Shown in pieces: positions 53,337 through 62,821 of a DNA stretch of 64,000 nt. The translations under genes and the position numbers were made by a program. The DNA comes from Methyloceanibacter caenitepidi. GTDB lineage: Bacteria; Pseudomonadota; Alphaproteobacteria; Rhizobiales; Methyloligellaceae. The notes beneath the pieces are model-generated. The model had not been told where the DNA came from, did no database searches, and was given only the letters and a program-made list of their open reading frames with translations. The stretch is from assembly GCF_000828475.1 (NCBI RefSeq), contig NZ_AP014648.1, forward strand, positions 2,243,400 to 2,307,399, read 5' to 3'. Positions within the stretch are counted from its first letter, which is position 1; every line of letters begins with the position of its first letter.

Positions 53337-55415
53337 ATGAAGCTCCCGATTGCCTCATCGATTGCGGTGCTGACGCTCCTGGCCGTACCCGGTACGGCCG
53401 CGCTTGGGGCCAAGGACGAGCCGATCACAGACCCGGCGAGACTGGAGCAGGCTCTCAAGGCCTGCACGGGCCAAACCAAGACACGCGAACGACGGCAACA
53501 GGCAGCCGCCGCCTGCACGCAGGTCATCCAGTCGCCTGCCGCAGAGGATGACGCCAAGTTCACGGCACTGATGACCCGCGGTCAACTGGACCAGTACGAT
53601 TGGAAGGCGCAGGCGCTCGCCGACTTCGACGCCGCCATAGCGCTGCGCCCTGACTCGGGCCTCGCCCACTACTGGCGCGGGGTGATGTTGAACAGGCTGG
53701 ACAGCAAAGAAAGCCCCCTGGCCGCTTTCGACAAAGCCATCTCGCTGGACCCAGATTTCGTCGAAGCGCATCTTGCGCGCGCCGATCGCCTCGCCATGGA
53801 GGGCCGTCCAAACGAAGCGCTCGAGGCCTATGGCAGAGCGATCGAGATCGCACCGGACAGCGCACCACCGCTGACAGCGAGGGGACGCCTGTACGCGAAG
53901 CTCGGAAATGACGAATTGGCCCTTGCCGACTACGGCAAGGCCATCGTGCTGAAGCCCGATGATGTGTTCGCACTGACGCAGCGCGGCACACTCTATGCAA
54001 AGTTGGGGAAGGACGACCGGGCGCTCGGCGACTTCGACAAGGCCATCGCGGTGACGTCCAAGACCGACGCGGTGGACCTCGGCGCGAAAAGGGGCAAAGC
54101 CGCGATCTTGTACCGCCGCGCCCGCGACCTCTTCGACAAGGGCGCCTACGAACAGTCGGTCAAGGCCTACAGTACCGCAATGGAACTCGTTTACGATTCC
54201 GCAGCCCAAGTTCGGAGGGGCGAAGCGTATTACGCGCTGGGGCAGTATAAGCAGGCGCTTGCGGACTTCGACAACGTCATCGCCAACGCCCAACGCCGAC
54301 GCGAGGAACTCAAACGCGAGTCCGAGTCCGGCGGCAGAGGCAGCTCGCGTGCCGGCGATCTGCTCTCACGCATGTCGCCGCCCAAGGATGCGCTGGAAGG
54401 CCACAAAAAAGCCCTCTGCCAGCTTGAAGGCGGAAAAGACTGCGACCCCACCAAGTCCACCGAGACAACGGACACAGAGCGGGACACGGCCGACTCCGCG
54501 CTGACGGAGCTCGTCGCTCTCTGCAATGCAAAGGACCCGGCGAAAGCCGTCGATGGTTGCACCAGGATTCTCGACTCCAAGAGCCTGAACCTCGCCAAGA
54601 AAGACCGGGGTTACGTCCTCCACCAGCGCGGACGCGCCTATCTGAACCAGAACAGTCTGCGGCCTGCGATGCTCGATTTCACCGCGGCGCTCAACAATGG
54701 CGCCGCCCCGGAACCGGTGCTTATCGACCGCGGGCGTCTGTTCGTACGCGCGAAGGAGTACCAAGAGGCCATTAAGGATCTCACCGCCGCGTTGAAAGCA
54801 AATGGCGAGAATGGCACCACCTACTACTTCCGCGCGGCGGCCAATGCCGGCGCAGGACAACTCGACTTGGCGGCGCAAGACTTCGAAACCGCCTTACGCC
54901 TTCTCAGTTCGGACTTTTCCGCAGATGCCAGCGCGGAATCCCATCTGGAGAAGGCAAAGGTCCATCACCAGCGCGGACAACTCGGGGCCGCGGCCAACGA
55001 GTACCTCCACGCGGCGGTCTTGGCGAAGCCGGGAAGCCCGACCAGAATCCAGGCGCTGGAGTTCCTAAGCCGCGCCAACCTCGCCATCGGCATGCCCGAA
55101 ATCGCCTTGGCAAGCGTGTCGGACTTCTTGGCTCAGAAGCCCGGCTATGCCCCGGGCCACAACACACGAGGCATGATCTATCTCAAGCTGAACAAGAACG
55201 ATGAGGCGATTGCCGATTTCAATGAGGCGCTGCGGCTTGATCCCGAGCGCTACGCGTGGGCGTATCTCAGCAATCGCGGCGAAGCCTATTTCAATTTGGG
55301 CAAGTTCGACCTGGCCCTGAAGGACCTGGACGAGTCCCTGCGCCGCAACCCCGACAATAAAGATGCCAAGGCGAAAAAGGCGGAAGCCGAAGCGGCCTTG
55401 GCTAAGCAGAACTGA
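53337..55415 (+). CDS. Secreted tetratricopeptide-repeat protein
   Basis: 692 residues from ATG 53337 with an AGGAGGG site. The signal peptide ends TAALG. At least ten TPR units follow, for example ALADFDAAIALRPDSGLAHY, ALEAYGRAIEIAPDSAPPLT, ALADYGKAIVLKPDDVFALT and AIADFNEALRLDPERYAWAY. Three Cys pairs (ALKACTGQ/AAACTQV, LCQLEGGKDCD, LCNAKDP/DGCTRIL) mark repeated secreted domains and fit a periplasmic location. It would act as a scaffold; the partner may be the secreted protein just upstream. The open frame extending further 5' overlaps that gene and is shadow. Confidence 0.8.
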   Translation: MKLPIASSIAVLTLLAVPGTAALGAKDEPITDPARLEQALKACTGQTKTRERRQQAAAACTQVIQSPAAEDDAKFTALMTRGQLDQYDWKAQALADFDAAIALRPDSGLAHYWRGVMLNRLDSKESPLAAFDKAISLDPDFVEAHLARADRLAMEGRPNEALEAYGRAIEIAPDSAPPLTARGRLYAKLGNDELALADYGKAIVLKPDDVFALTQRGTLYAKLGKDDRALGDFDKAIAVTSKTDAVDLGAKRGKAAILYRRARDLFDKGAYEQSVKAYSTAMELVYDSAAQVRRGEAYYALGQYKQALADFDNVIANAQRRREELKRESESGGRGSSRAGDLLSRMSPPKDALEGHKKALCQLEGGKDCDPTKSTETTDTERDTADSALTELVALCNAKDPAKAVDGCTRILDSKSLNLAKKDRGYVLHQRGRAYLNQNSLRPAMLDFTAALNNGAAPEPVLIDRGRLFVRAKEYQEAIKDLTAALKANGENGTTYYFRAAANAGAGQLDLAAQDFETALRLLSSDFSADASAESHLEKAKVHHQRGQLGAAANEYLHAAVLAKPGSPTRIQALEFLSRANLAIGMPEIALASVSDFLAQKPGYAPGHNTRGMIYLKLNKNDEAIADFNEALRLDPERYAWAYLSNRGEAYFNLGKFDLALKDLDESLRRNPDNKDAKAKKAEAEAALAKQN

Positions 55416-55536
55416 CCGCAACGCTGCATAATCGGGTTTACTTCGCCCCTCCACGCTCTTGATTCGGCTTCCATTGCCTTCCTTTTACGGTGCCCATTCC
55501 GGGAGCTCTTTGTTTCAACAGGACGCCCCGCCCCGC

Positions 55537-55565
55537 TTGAAGCTTTGGAAATCGGGGCCTATACA
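55537..55565 (+). promoter_or_regulatory. Promoter of pyrB, placing transcription start next to the start codon
   Basis: TTGAAG (55537-55542), exactly 17 nt, then TATACA (55560-55565). The -10 ends only 10 nt before the pyrB ATG at 55576, so a start at the usual distance gives a leader of about 0-5 nt. Confidence 0.55.
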
Positions 55566-55575
55566 GTGCCCTTTA

Positions 55576-56532
55576 ATGAGCAACGTGGCTGAAGCCCCTA
55601 CCCCATCCTTCCCGCATCGCCACCTTCTTGGCATCGAAGGTCTGAAGCGGGACGAGATCCTGTCGTTGCTCGACCTCTCCGAACAAGCGGCGGCTCAAAG
55701 CCGCAGGGTCGACAAGAAGAGCAGCGACCTGCGCGGCCGGACGCTCATCAATCTTTTCTTCGAAGCCTCGACCCGCACCCAGAGCTCGTTCGAACTCGCA
55801 GGCAAGCGCCTCGGCGCCGACGTGATGAACATGTCGATCCCGACATCGTCCATCAAGAAAGGCGAGACGCTGATCGATACGGCCGTCACGCTGAACGCGA
55901 TGCGCCCCGATTTGCTGGTTGTGCGTCATCACGCGGCCGGCGCGGTCGAGCTTCTGTCGCAGAAGGTCGATTGCTCGGTCATCAACGCGGGCGACGGCAG
56001 TCACGAGCATCCCACCCAGGCCCTGCTCGACGCCCTGACCATTCGCCGCCACAAAAAGCGCTTCGAGGGGCTGACGGTCGCGATCTGTGGCGACATCGCT
56101 CACTCGCGCGTGGCCCGCTCCAACATTCTGTCCCTCAATACGCTCGGCGCCCGGGTCCGCGTGGTGGCGCCGTCAACCTTGCTCGGCGAAGACGTGGAGC
56201 GGCTCGGGGTCGAAGCGTTCACGTCCATGCATGAGGGCCTCAAGGACGCGGACGTGGTGATGATGCTTCGCCTGCAGCGCGAACGCATGGCCTCCAGCCT
56301 GATCCCCAGCCAGCGGGAATACTTTCACTTCTACGGGCTCGACGCCGAGAAGTTGGCGAGCGCAAGAGAAGACGCCATCGTCATGCATCCGGGGCCCATG
56401 AACCGCGGTGTCGAGATCGACGCTGCAATCGCGGACAGTCCGCGCAGCGTTATCCGCGAACAGGTCGAGATGGGCGTCGCCGTGCGCATGGCCGTGCTGC
56501 AAGCCCTCGCCCGCCATCTTCCGAACGAATGA
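55576..56532 (+). CDS. pyrB: Aspartate carbamoyltransferase catalytic subunit
   Basis: 318 residues from ATG 55576. It condenses aspartate and carbamoyl phosphate, the first committed pyrimidine step. The carbamoyl-phosphate motif STRTQSSFE is complete, with [24 protein letters not shown] and the C-terminal region intact. [12 protein letters not shown] near the N-terminus matches the family start. No Shine-Dalgarno precedes the ATG, fitting leaderless translation. The stop overlaps the pyrC-like start (ATGA). No pyrI is seen, so assembly is probably with the PyrC-like protein. Confidence 0.96.
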   Translation: MSNVAEAPTPSFPHRHLLGIEGLKRDEILSLLDLSEQAAAQSRRVDKKSSDLRGRTLINLFFEASTRTQSSFELAGKRLGADVMNMSIPTSSIKKGETLIDTAVTLNAMRPDLLVVRHHAAGAVELLSQKVDCSVINAGDGSHEHPTQALLDALTIRRHKKRFEGLTVAICGDIAHSRVARSNILSLNTLGARVRVVAPSTLLGEDVERLGVEAFTSMHEGLKDADVVMMLRLQRERMASSLIPSQREYFHFYGLDAEKLASAREDAIVMHPGPMNRGVEIDAAIADSPRSVIREQVEMGVAVRMAVLQALARHLPNE

Positions 56533-57866
56533 TCGTCATGGACAACGAAGCCGAACCCGAAACCGCCCACCGCCCCCATCGCAAGCCGCTCGCTCTGGTG
56601 AATGCGCGGCTTGTCGACCCGGCTTCGGGACTGGATGCGTTTGGCGGGCTTTTGATCGCCAACGGCGCCATTGCCGATCTCGGCATGCACATCACCGAAG
56701 GCTCGATCGAGGGCGCCGAGTCCCTCGATTGCGGCGGGCGCACCGTCGCGCCCGGCCTCATCGACATGATGGTCTTCTGCGGCGAGCCGGGCCATGAGCA
56801 TCGCGAGACCTTGGCGACCGCGAGCCGCGCGGCGGCGGCCGGCGGCGTCACCACGATCTGCTGCATGCCGAACACCGACCCGGTCATCGACGATGTCGCC
56901 CTAGTAGACTTCGTGCTCCGGCGCGCGCGCGATACCGCCCTCGTCCATGTCCATCCAATGGCCGCGATGACCCGTGACCTCATGGGCGAAGACATGGCCG
57001 AACTCGGCTTACTGCGCGACGCCGGCGCCATCGCCTTCACCAACGGCAAGACGAGCGTCGCCAACGCCAAGCTGATGCGGAACGTGCTGTCTTACGCCAA
57101 GGACTACGGCGCGCTGATCGTTCACCATCTGGAGGACGCCGATCTCGCCCAGGACGGCGTGATGAACGAAGGCGAAGTCGCGACGCGTCTGGGATTGCGC
57201 GGCATTCCGACAGAAGCCGAAACGATGATGCTCGATCGAGACATCCGGCTCGTCGAGCTGACCGGGGGCCGTTACCACGCGGCGCAGATTTCTTGCCGCG
57301 CCTCGCTGGAGGTAATCCAGGCCGCGAAGGCACGCGGCCTACCCGTTACCTGTGGCGTCAGCATCAATCATTTGACACTGAACGAGAACGATATCGGGTC
57401 CTACCGGACGTTCTTCAAAATGACCCCGCCCCTCCGGTCGGAGGAAGACCGCCAAGCCATGGTCGAGGGCGTCGCCAGCGGCGACATCGATGTCATCGTC
57501 TCGGCCCACGACCCCCGCGGCGCCGAAGGCAAGCGCCGCCCCTTCGCCGAAGCCAATGACGGCGCGGTGGGCCTCGAGACCATGCTGGGCGCGGGCCTGC
57601 GCCTCTTCCACAACGGCGAGATCACGCTGCATCGGCTTTTGAACGCGCTCTCGGCGCGCCCCGCGGAGCTCTTAGGGCTGGCCGGCGGGCGTCTCGTGAA
57701 AGGCGCGCCGGCGGATCTCGCCTTGATCGATCTGGAAATGCCCTGGACGGTCGCCCGCGAAGACCTCCGCTCGAAATCAAAAAACACGCCGTTCGACGAA
57801 GCCCGGTTCGAGGGACGCGCGCTGGTGACGTTCGTTGCCGGGCGCCCGGTGTATCACTACGGTTGA
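56529..57866 (+). CDS. pyrX: Dihydroorotase-like protein with degenerate metal site (PyrC'/PyrX type)
   Basis: 445 residues with overall amidohydrolase fold ([44 protein letters not shown]). The first metal motif HxH is replaced: [10 protein letters not shown] stands where active enzymes have DxHxHxREPG. The late catalytic Asp motif (DHAPH) reads SAHDPRG. His in VHHLEDADL remains. Loss of HxH and the Asp should abolish dihydroorotase activity. Inactive PyrC-like partners that stabilise PyrB are known in pseudomonads, and the gene overlaps pyrB by 4 nt, so a structural role in the PyrB complex is likely. A true dihydroorotase should exist elsewhere. Confidence 0.85.
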   Translation: MIVMDNEAEPETAHRPHRKPLALVNARLVDPASGLDAFGGLLIANGAIADLGMHITEGSIEGAESLDCGGRTVAPGLIDMMVFCGEPGHEHRETLATASRAAAAGGVTTICCMPNTDPVIDDVALVDFVLRRARDTALVHVHPMAAMTRDLMGEDMAELGLLRDAGAIAFTNGKTSVANAKLMRNVLSYAKDYGALIVHHLEDADLAQDGVMNEGEVATRLGLRGIPTEAETMMLDRDIRLVELTGGRYHAAQISCRASLEVIQAAKARGLPVTCGVSINHLTLNENDIGSYRTFFKMTPPLRSEEDRQAMVEGVASGDIDVIVSAHDPRGAEGKRRPFAEANDGAVGLETMLGAGLRLFHNGEITLHRLLNALSARPAELLGLAGGRLVKGAPADLALIDLEMPWTVAREDLRSKSKNTPFDEARFEGRALVTFVAGRPVYHYG

Positions 57867-57904
57867 CCCGCGCGACGCGCGACACCGTTGAGGGGGGGGA
57901 ATGC

Positions 57905-58540
57905 ATGCCGACTGAGGACTGGTCTGCCGCGATGCCGCTTGCACTCGGCGTCTATGTCCTGTGCTTCGCGCTCGGCTATCTTCTCGGCTCTATCCCGTTT
58001 GGACTTATACTAACGAAACTGGCCGGGCTCGGCGATGTCCGAAACATCGGGTCCGGAAATATCGGCGCGACCAACGTGCTGCGCACCGGGAACAAGGGCC
58101 TCGCCGCGCTCACCTTGTTGCTCGACCTGCTGAAGGGTACCGCCGCCGTTCTCATCGTCGGCGCCTTCGCCGGGCCCTATGGCGCCATCATCGCGGGGCT
58201 AGGCGCGTTCCTCGGCCACCTCTTTCCGGTCTGGCTGAGATTTAGCGGCGGCAAGGGCGTTGCCACGTATATTGGTGTCGCGCTCGGTCTCTTCTGGCCT
58301 GCGGCTCTCGTATTCTGCCTCGTCTGGCTGCTGGTAGCGGTGATCACGCGCTATTCCTCGCTGTCCGCCCTCACCTCCAGCGCCGCCACCGTGATCTTTC
58401 TCGCCGTAGCCGGCCTTACGTCCTTGGCTATCCTGTTTGGCTTGATGACCGCCCTCCTCTACCTTCGTCACAAGGAGAATATCTGCCGGCTGCGACGGGG
58501 CGAGGAATCACGCATTGGCGGGAGCAAGCAGAAAGCCTGA
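57905..58540 (+). CDS. plsY: Glycerol-3-phosphate acyltransferase PlsY
   Basis: 211 residues from ATG 57905, right after an A(G)8A stretch that serves as ribosome-binding site. Five or so membrane helices. The three PlsY motifs are present: [22 protein letters not shown] and [18 protein letters not shown]. It uses acyl-phosphate to acylate glycerol-3-phosphate, the first step of phospholipid synthesis. The upstream frame to 57863 overlaps the pyrC-like gene end and lacks membrane character. It overlaps dprA at the 3' end. Confidence 0.95.
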   Translation: MPTEDWSAAMPLALGVYVLCFALGYLLGSIPFGLILTKLAGLGDVRNIGSGNIGATNVLRTGNKGLAALTLLLDLLKGTAAVLIVGAFAGPYGAIIAGLGAFLGHLFPVWLRFSGGKGVATYIGVALGLFWPAALVFCLVWLLVAVITRYSSLSALTSSAATVIFLAVAGLTSLAILFGLMTALLYLRHKENICRLRRGEESRIGGSKQKA

Positions 58541-59666
58541 ACCGGAACAACGGTTGAGCGACGCTCAGCGGCTCGCCTGGCTGCGGCTGCTGCGCAGCGA
58601 GAATGTCGGGCCGGCGACGTTCCGCGCTCTCGTCAATCAGTTCGGCGGCGCGCAAGCCGCCATTGATGCGCTGCCCGATCTCTCCCGGCGCGGCGGGCGC
58701 ACCCAGGCGATCCGCCTATGCAGCATCGACGATGCCGAAGCGGAACTTGCGCGCGCAAAGCGCCTCGGCGCGCATCTCGTCGCCCACGGCGAACGCGGCT
58801 ATCCACCAGCGCTTGCCCACACGGATGGCTCGCCGCCGCTCATCTATGTGAAGGGGCGGCTCGAACTCGCGGACATGCCGATCGTCTCTATTGTCGGCGC
58901 ACGGAACGGCTCGGCCGCCGGGCAGAAGTTCACGCGACAAATAGCAAACGCCCTCGGGCTCGAAGGCTTCGTCATCGCGTCGGGCCTCGCCCGCGGCATC
59001 GACACGGCCGCCCACAACGCGAGCCTCGACAACGGCACCATCGCGGTCGTGGCTGGCGGTATCGACGTGGTCTACCCGCCGGAGAACGCGGACCTCCAGG
59101 CGGCGATCGGCGAGCGCGGGCTGCTCATTAGCGAAAGGTCCCCTGGCCATACGCCGCGCGCGAAGGACTTTCCGCGCCGGAACCGGCTGATATCAGGCAT
59201 CGCCCTGGGCGTGGTGGTGATCGAGGCGGCGCAGCGCTCGGGATCGCTCATCACCGCGCGCATGGCCGGAGAGCAAGGACGCGAAGTCTTCGCCGTGCCG
59301 GGGAGCCCGCTCGACCCGCGCGCGGCCGGCACGAACAATCTCCTGAAACAAGGCGCCACGCTGGTCACGACGCCGGAGGACATCACCGAGGCGCTCGCGC
59401 CGATCCTCGGCCGTTCTGTGGGCCGCACCCCGCGCGAATTGTCTTCCGATGAAGAGCAGAAGGTGCCCCGCCCGCTACCCGACATCGGTCAGGCCGAACG
59501 CGACCGCGTGATCGAGGCCCTGGGGCCAAGTCCGATCGATATTGACGAGATTATCCGCTGCACGGGAATCGAGACGCGCAAGGTCCACATCATCTTGCTG
59601 GAACTCGATCTTGCGGGGCGTCTGCAGCGCCACCCGCGCCAACTCGTGTCGCTAATCGAACCGTGA
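58515..59666 (+). CDS. dprA: DNA-processing protein DprA/Smf
   Basis: 383 residues starting at TTG 58515, overlapping plsY by 26 nt. Layout: N-terminal SAM-like helices ([18 protein letters not shown]), Rossmann-like core with [62 protein letters not shown] and [20 protein letters not shown], and a C-terminal winged helix (residues about 325-383). DprA loads RecA onto incoming single-stranded DNA during transformation. No com genes lie in the window, so natural competence cannot be inferred. Confidence 0.94.
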   Translation: MAGASRKPEPEQRLSDAQRLAWLRLLRSENVGPATFRALVNQFGGAQAAIDALPDLSRRGGRTQAIRLCSIDDAEAELARAKRLGAHLVAHGERGYPPALAHTDGSPPLIYVKGRLELADMPIVSIVGARNGSAAGQKFTRQIANALGLEGFVIASGLARGIDTAAHNASLDNGTIAVVAGGIDVVYPPENADLQAAIGERGLLISERSPGHTPRAKDFPRRNRLISGIALGVVVIEAAQRSGSLITARMAGEQGREVFAVPGSPLDPRAAGTNNLLKQGATLVTTPEDITEALAPILGRSVGRTPRELSSDEEQKVPRPLPDIGQAERDRVIEALGPSPIDIDEIIRCTGIETRKVHIILLELDLAGRLQRHPRQLVSLIEP

Positions 59667-59667
59667 C

Positions 59668-59695
59668 GCGGATCAATCGGGCTCCGCTTTTTTTT
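59668..59695 (+). terminator. Intrinsic terminator after dprA
   Basis: GCGGA (59668-59672) pairs with TCCGC (59683-59687), followed directly by eight T (59688-59695). It begins one base after the dprA stop. It overlaps the 3' end of the convergent minus-strand small gene. Confidence 0.65.
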
Positions 59696-59915
59696 CGTTG
59701 GCCTTGCTCAAAGACTTCCCGATGGAATACGCCAAATCGGGCATGTCGTACCTCATCGCGACGAGCATCAGTTCCGTGAGATAGTCCGCAATGTAGTCGG
59801 CCGCCTCGCGTTGCGAGGCGAAGGCCACGTCGTCTTGCGGATTCCCGGACTTTGCCTGGAGCGATTTCCCCTCGCCATTCCGCCTCGAATCTCCGCTTCT
59901 TGTCACCGCAATCAT
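59673..59915 (-). CDS. Small hypothetical protein (80 residues)
   Basis: From ATG 59915; GTG codons within the first ten residues could be the true start. A polar, disordered-looking first 30 residues are followed by a helical part: AFASQREAADYIADYLTELM and LVAMRYDMPDLAYSIGKSLS. It ends in a charged AEPD tail. No family recognised with certainty; short proteins with this YDMPDLAY-type helix recur in Rhizobiales. A TTGACA about 100 nt upstream may drive it. Confidence 0.55.
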   Translation of the reverse strand: MIAVTRSGDSRRNGEGKSLQAKSGNPQDDVAFASQREAADYIADYLTELMLVAMRYDMPDLAYSIGKSLSKANEKKAEPD

Positions 59916-59994
59916 ATCCGCTTTTTGTGAGAATTCGGCGGGCGCGGCCGGGTCAGCGCCAAAGCCCTTTTGATCGTCGTATGGTTGCGGACTA

Positions 59995-60021
59995 GTAATA
60001 TATACACTCGATGATTGTCAA
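59995..60021 (-). promoter_or_regulatory. Candidate promoter of the 80-residue gene with overlapping palindrome
   Basis: On the minus strand TTGACA (plus 60016-60021) with TATTAC (plus 59995-60000) 15 nt away, or TATATT at 13 nt. The -35 lies inside the palindrome GATTG-T-CAATC (60014-60024), which could be an operator. The surrounding 30 nt are unusually AT-rich. Confidence 0.35.
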
Positions 60022-60038
60022 TCGATCTCGCGGCCAAT

Positions 60039-60067
60039 TTGACACCGGCTGATCGAGTCACCATTTT
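60039..60067 (+). promoter_or_regulatory. Candidate topA promoter
   Basis: TTGACA (60039-60044), a 17-nt spacer, CATTTT (60062-60067). Perfect -35 and weak -10, ending 75 nt before the topA ATG. Confidence 0.4.
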
Positions 60068-60142
60068 CGCCCACGTGTCCGGGGGCCATATCCCAAAATT
60101 CTCCCTTGGCCGCGCGCCACTCGCACGGCTAGGAACATCTCA

Positions 60143-62812
60143 ATGAACATCGTCATCGTCGAATCGCCTGCCAAGGCAAAAACCATCAACAAGTATCTCG
60201 GCTCGGATTACCGGGTACTGGCCTCCTATGGTCACGTCCGCGATCTACCGTCGAAAAACGGATCGGTGGTGCCCGACAACGACTTCGAGATGCATTGGGA
60301 TGTCGATCCGAAGTCGGCCAAGCGGCTGAACGAGATCGCGCAAGCGGTCAAAGGCGCCGACAAGCTCATTCTGGCGACCGACCCGGACCGCGAAGGCGAA
60401 GCGATCTCCTGGCATGTGCTGCAGGTGCTCGAGCGCAAGAAGCTCCTCGGCCAGATCCCCGTGGAGCGCGTGGTCTTCAACGCCGTCACCAAGGATGCGA
60501 TCCGCGAAGCGATGCGCAATCCGCGCGCGATCGACGAGCCCTTGGTCAACGCCTATCTCGCCCGGCGGGCCCTCGATTATCTCGTCGGCTTTACGCTCTC
60601 GCCCGTCCTGTGGCGCAAGCTGCCCGGCGCACGCTCGGCTGGCCGCGTCCAGTCCGTCGCGCTACGGCTCGTCTGCGAGCGCGAGCTGGAGATCGAGAAA
60701 TTCGTCGCCCAGGAATACTGGTCCCTCACAACGACGCTGGCGAACGGCCAGAACGAGACGTTCAACGCACGACTGTTCTCGGCGGAAGGGGACAAGCTCG
60801 GCAAGTTCGACATTCCGGACGAAGCGACGGCAATGGCCTTGAAGGCGGCGCTCGACGGTGGCCGCTACAGCGTCGGGTCGATCGAGAGCAAATCCCAGAA
60901 GCGCAATCCCGCCGCTCCGTTCACGACATCCACGCTGCAACAGGAAGCTTCGCGCAAGCTCGGCTTCAGCCCGCGCCAGACCATGCAGGTGGCCCAGCGG
61001 CTCTACGAGGGCGTGGCCCTCGGCGGCGTCACCGAAGGCCTCATCACCTATATGAGAACCGACGGCGTGCAGATCGTGCCCGAAGCAATCTCCCAAGTCC
61101 GCTCGTTGGTGAGCGGGCTCTACGGGCAGCGCTACGTGCCTGCAAGTCCACGCCAATACTCGACGAAGGCGAAGAACGCGCAGGAAGCGCACGAAGCCAT
61201 TCGGCCGACCGACTTCAGCAAGGCGCCCGACAAGGTCGCCCGCTATCTCGAACCCGATGCCTTGAAGCTCTATAAGCTCATCTGGCAGCGCACGCTCGCA
61301 AGCCAAGCAGCCAGCGCGGAAATCGAGCGCACAACGGCCGATATCGACGTGGCCGGAACGGACGGAAAAACCTACGGCGTCCGCGCCACCGGGTCCGTGA
61401 TCCGCTTCGACGGCTTTCTGAAGATTTACGAGGAAGGCGTTGACGACGCAGTCGGCGAGGATGGCTCCCTGCCCGCGCTGACCCAAGGCGAGAGCCTCGA
61501 CCCGCGCGCCGTTGAAGCAAAACAGCATTTCACCGAGCCGCCGCCCCGTTACTCGGAGGCTACCCTCATCAAGAAGATGGAGGAGCTTGGCATTGGGCGG
61601 CCCTCGACCTACGCAGCCACATTGAACGTGCTGCGCGAGCGCGAATATGTGCGCATCGATAAGAAGCGGCTCATCCCCGAAGACAAGGGCCGTCTCGTAA
61701 CCGCGTTCCTGGAAAGCTTTTTTAAGCGCTACGTCGAGTACGACTTCACCGCCGATTTGGAGGAGAAGCTCGATCTCATCTCCGCCGGCGACCTTCAGTG
61801 GAAGGACGTGCTGCGCGACTTCTGGCGCGACTTCATCGGCGCAGTGAACGAGATCGGCGATCTTCGGATCGCCCAGGTCCTCGACGCGCTCAACGATCTG
61901 CTGGGTCCGCACATCTTCCCGGACACGGGCGACGGCAAGCCCCGCGCCTGCCCGTCCTGCGGCGATGGACAGCTCAGCCTCAAGGTCGGCAAATTCGGCG
62001 CTTTCGTCGGCTGCTCGAACTATCCCGATTGCCGGTACACACGGCAGCTCGCCGAGACGGGCGAGAAGGCCGCTTTCGCCGATGGCAAGGTGCTCGGTCT
62101 CGATCCTGATACGGAGTTGGAAGTCAGCATCCGCACCGGCCGGTTCGGCCCCTATATCCAGCTTGGCGAAGCGGCGGACGGCGAGAAGCCTAAGCGCGCC
62201 TCTATCCCGAAAGGCACGGACCCGGACGCCATCGATTTGGACCGGGCGCTCGCCTTGCTGTCGCTCCCCCGCGAGGTCGGCATTCACCCCGAGTCCGGAA
62301 AACCGATCACGGCCGGCTATGGCCGCTTCGGGCCCTACGTTCAGTGCGACGGCAAATATGCGAGCCTGTCCACCCCCGAGGAAGTTTTCGAGGTCGGCGC
62401 GAACCGCGCCATCACGCTTCTGGCCGAGAAGGCCGCGAAAGGCGCGCAGCGCGGCGCCAGCGTCATCAAGGAGTTGGGCGAACACCCCGAAGGCGGCGGC
62501 AAGGTGCAGGTGCTGAGCGGGCGCTACGGGCCTTACGTCAAGCACGAGAAGATCAACGCGACAATTCCACGGGATCGTGCGCCCGAAGACATCACCCTCG
62601 AGGAAGCCGTCGAGTTGATCGCGGCGCGCGCGGCCAAGGCACCCGCGAAGAAAAAAACCGCGAAGAAGGCCCCGGCAAAGAAGAAGGCAGCCAAGAAGAC
62701 TGCCGCGAAAAAGGCCCCGGCGAAAAAAGCTGCGGCCAAGAAGAGCGCCGCGAAGAAGACGGCGCAAAAGAGCACCTCGTCGAAGGAGGCCGCCGACGAG
62801 GCGGCCAGCTAA
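60143..62812 (+). CDS. topA: DNA topoisomerase I
   Basis: 889 residues with AGGAAC before the ATG. TOPRIM domain: VIVESPAKAKTINKYLG, and ATDPDREGEAISWH with the acidic metal triad. The nucleophilic Tyr is in GLITYMRTDGVQI (near residue 305), and PYSEATLIKKMEELGIGRPSTYA-type sequence (PPRYSEATLIKKMEELGIG) follows. One C4 zinc ribbon is clear (CPSCGDGQL, GCSNYPDC), then several non-zinc repeats (GRFGPYIQLGE, GRFGPYVQCDG, GRYGPYVKHEK). The last 60 residues are Lys/Ala repeats (APAKKKTAKKAPAKKKAAKK), a DNA-binding tail. It relaxes negative supercoils. rnr follows 9 nt later. Confidence 0.98.
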   Translation: MNIVIVESPAKAKTINKYLGSDYRVLASYGHVRDLPSKNGSVVPDNDFEMHWDVDPKSAKRLNEIAQAVKGADKLILATDPDREGEAISWHVLQVLERKKLLGQIPVERVVFNAVTKDAIREAMRNPRAIDEPLVNAYLARRALDYLVGFTLSPVLWRKLPGARSAGRVQSVALRLVCERELEIEKFVAQEYWSLTTTLANGQNETFNARLFSAEGDKLGKFDIPDEATAMALKAALDGGRYSVGSIESKSQKRNPAAPFTTSTLQQEASRKLGFSPRQTMQVAQRLYEGVALGGVTEGLITYMRTDGVQIVPEAISQVRSLVSGLYGQRYVPASPRQYSTKAKNAQEAHEAIRPTDFSKAPDKVARYLEPDALKLYKLIWQRTLASQAASAEIERTTADIDVAGTDGKTYGVRATGSVIRFDGFLKIYEEGVDDAVGEDGSLPALTQGESLDPRAVEAKQHFTEPPPRYSEATLIKKMEELGIGRPSTYAATLNVLREREYVRIDKKRLIPEDKGRLVTAFLESFFKRYVEYDFTADLEEKLDLISAGDLQWKDVLRDFWRDFIGAVNEIGDLRIAQVLDALNDLLGPHIFPDTGDGKPRACPSCGDGQLSLKVGKFGAFVGCSNYPDCRYTRQLAETGEKAAFADGKVLGLDPDTELEVSIRTGRFGPYIQLGEAADGEKPKRASIPKGTDPDAIDLDRALALLSLPREVGIHPESGKPITAGYGRFGPYVQCDGKYASLSTPEEVFEVGANRAITLLAEKAAKGAQRGASVIKELGEHPEGGGKVQVLSGRYGPYVKHEKINATIPRDRAPEDITLEEAVELIAARAAKAPAKKKTAKKAPAKKKAAKKTAAKKAPAKKAAAKKSAAKKTAQKSTSSKEAADEAAS

Positions 62813-62821
62813 GCGGCAAAC

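Noticed and set aside
60662..62767. 701-residue frame antisense to topA
   Set aside because: topA has all catalytic motifs; the antisense frame is a GC-bias artefact.
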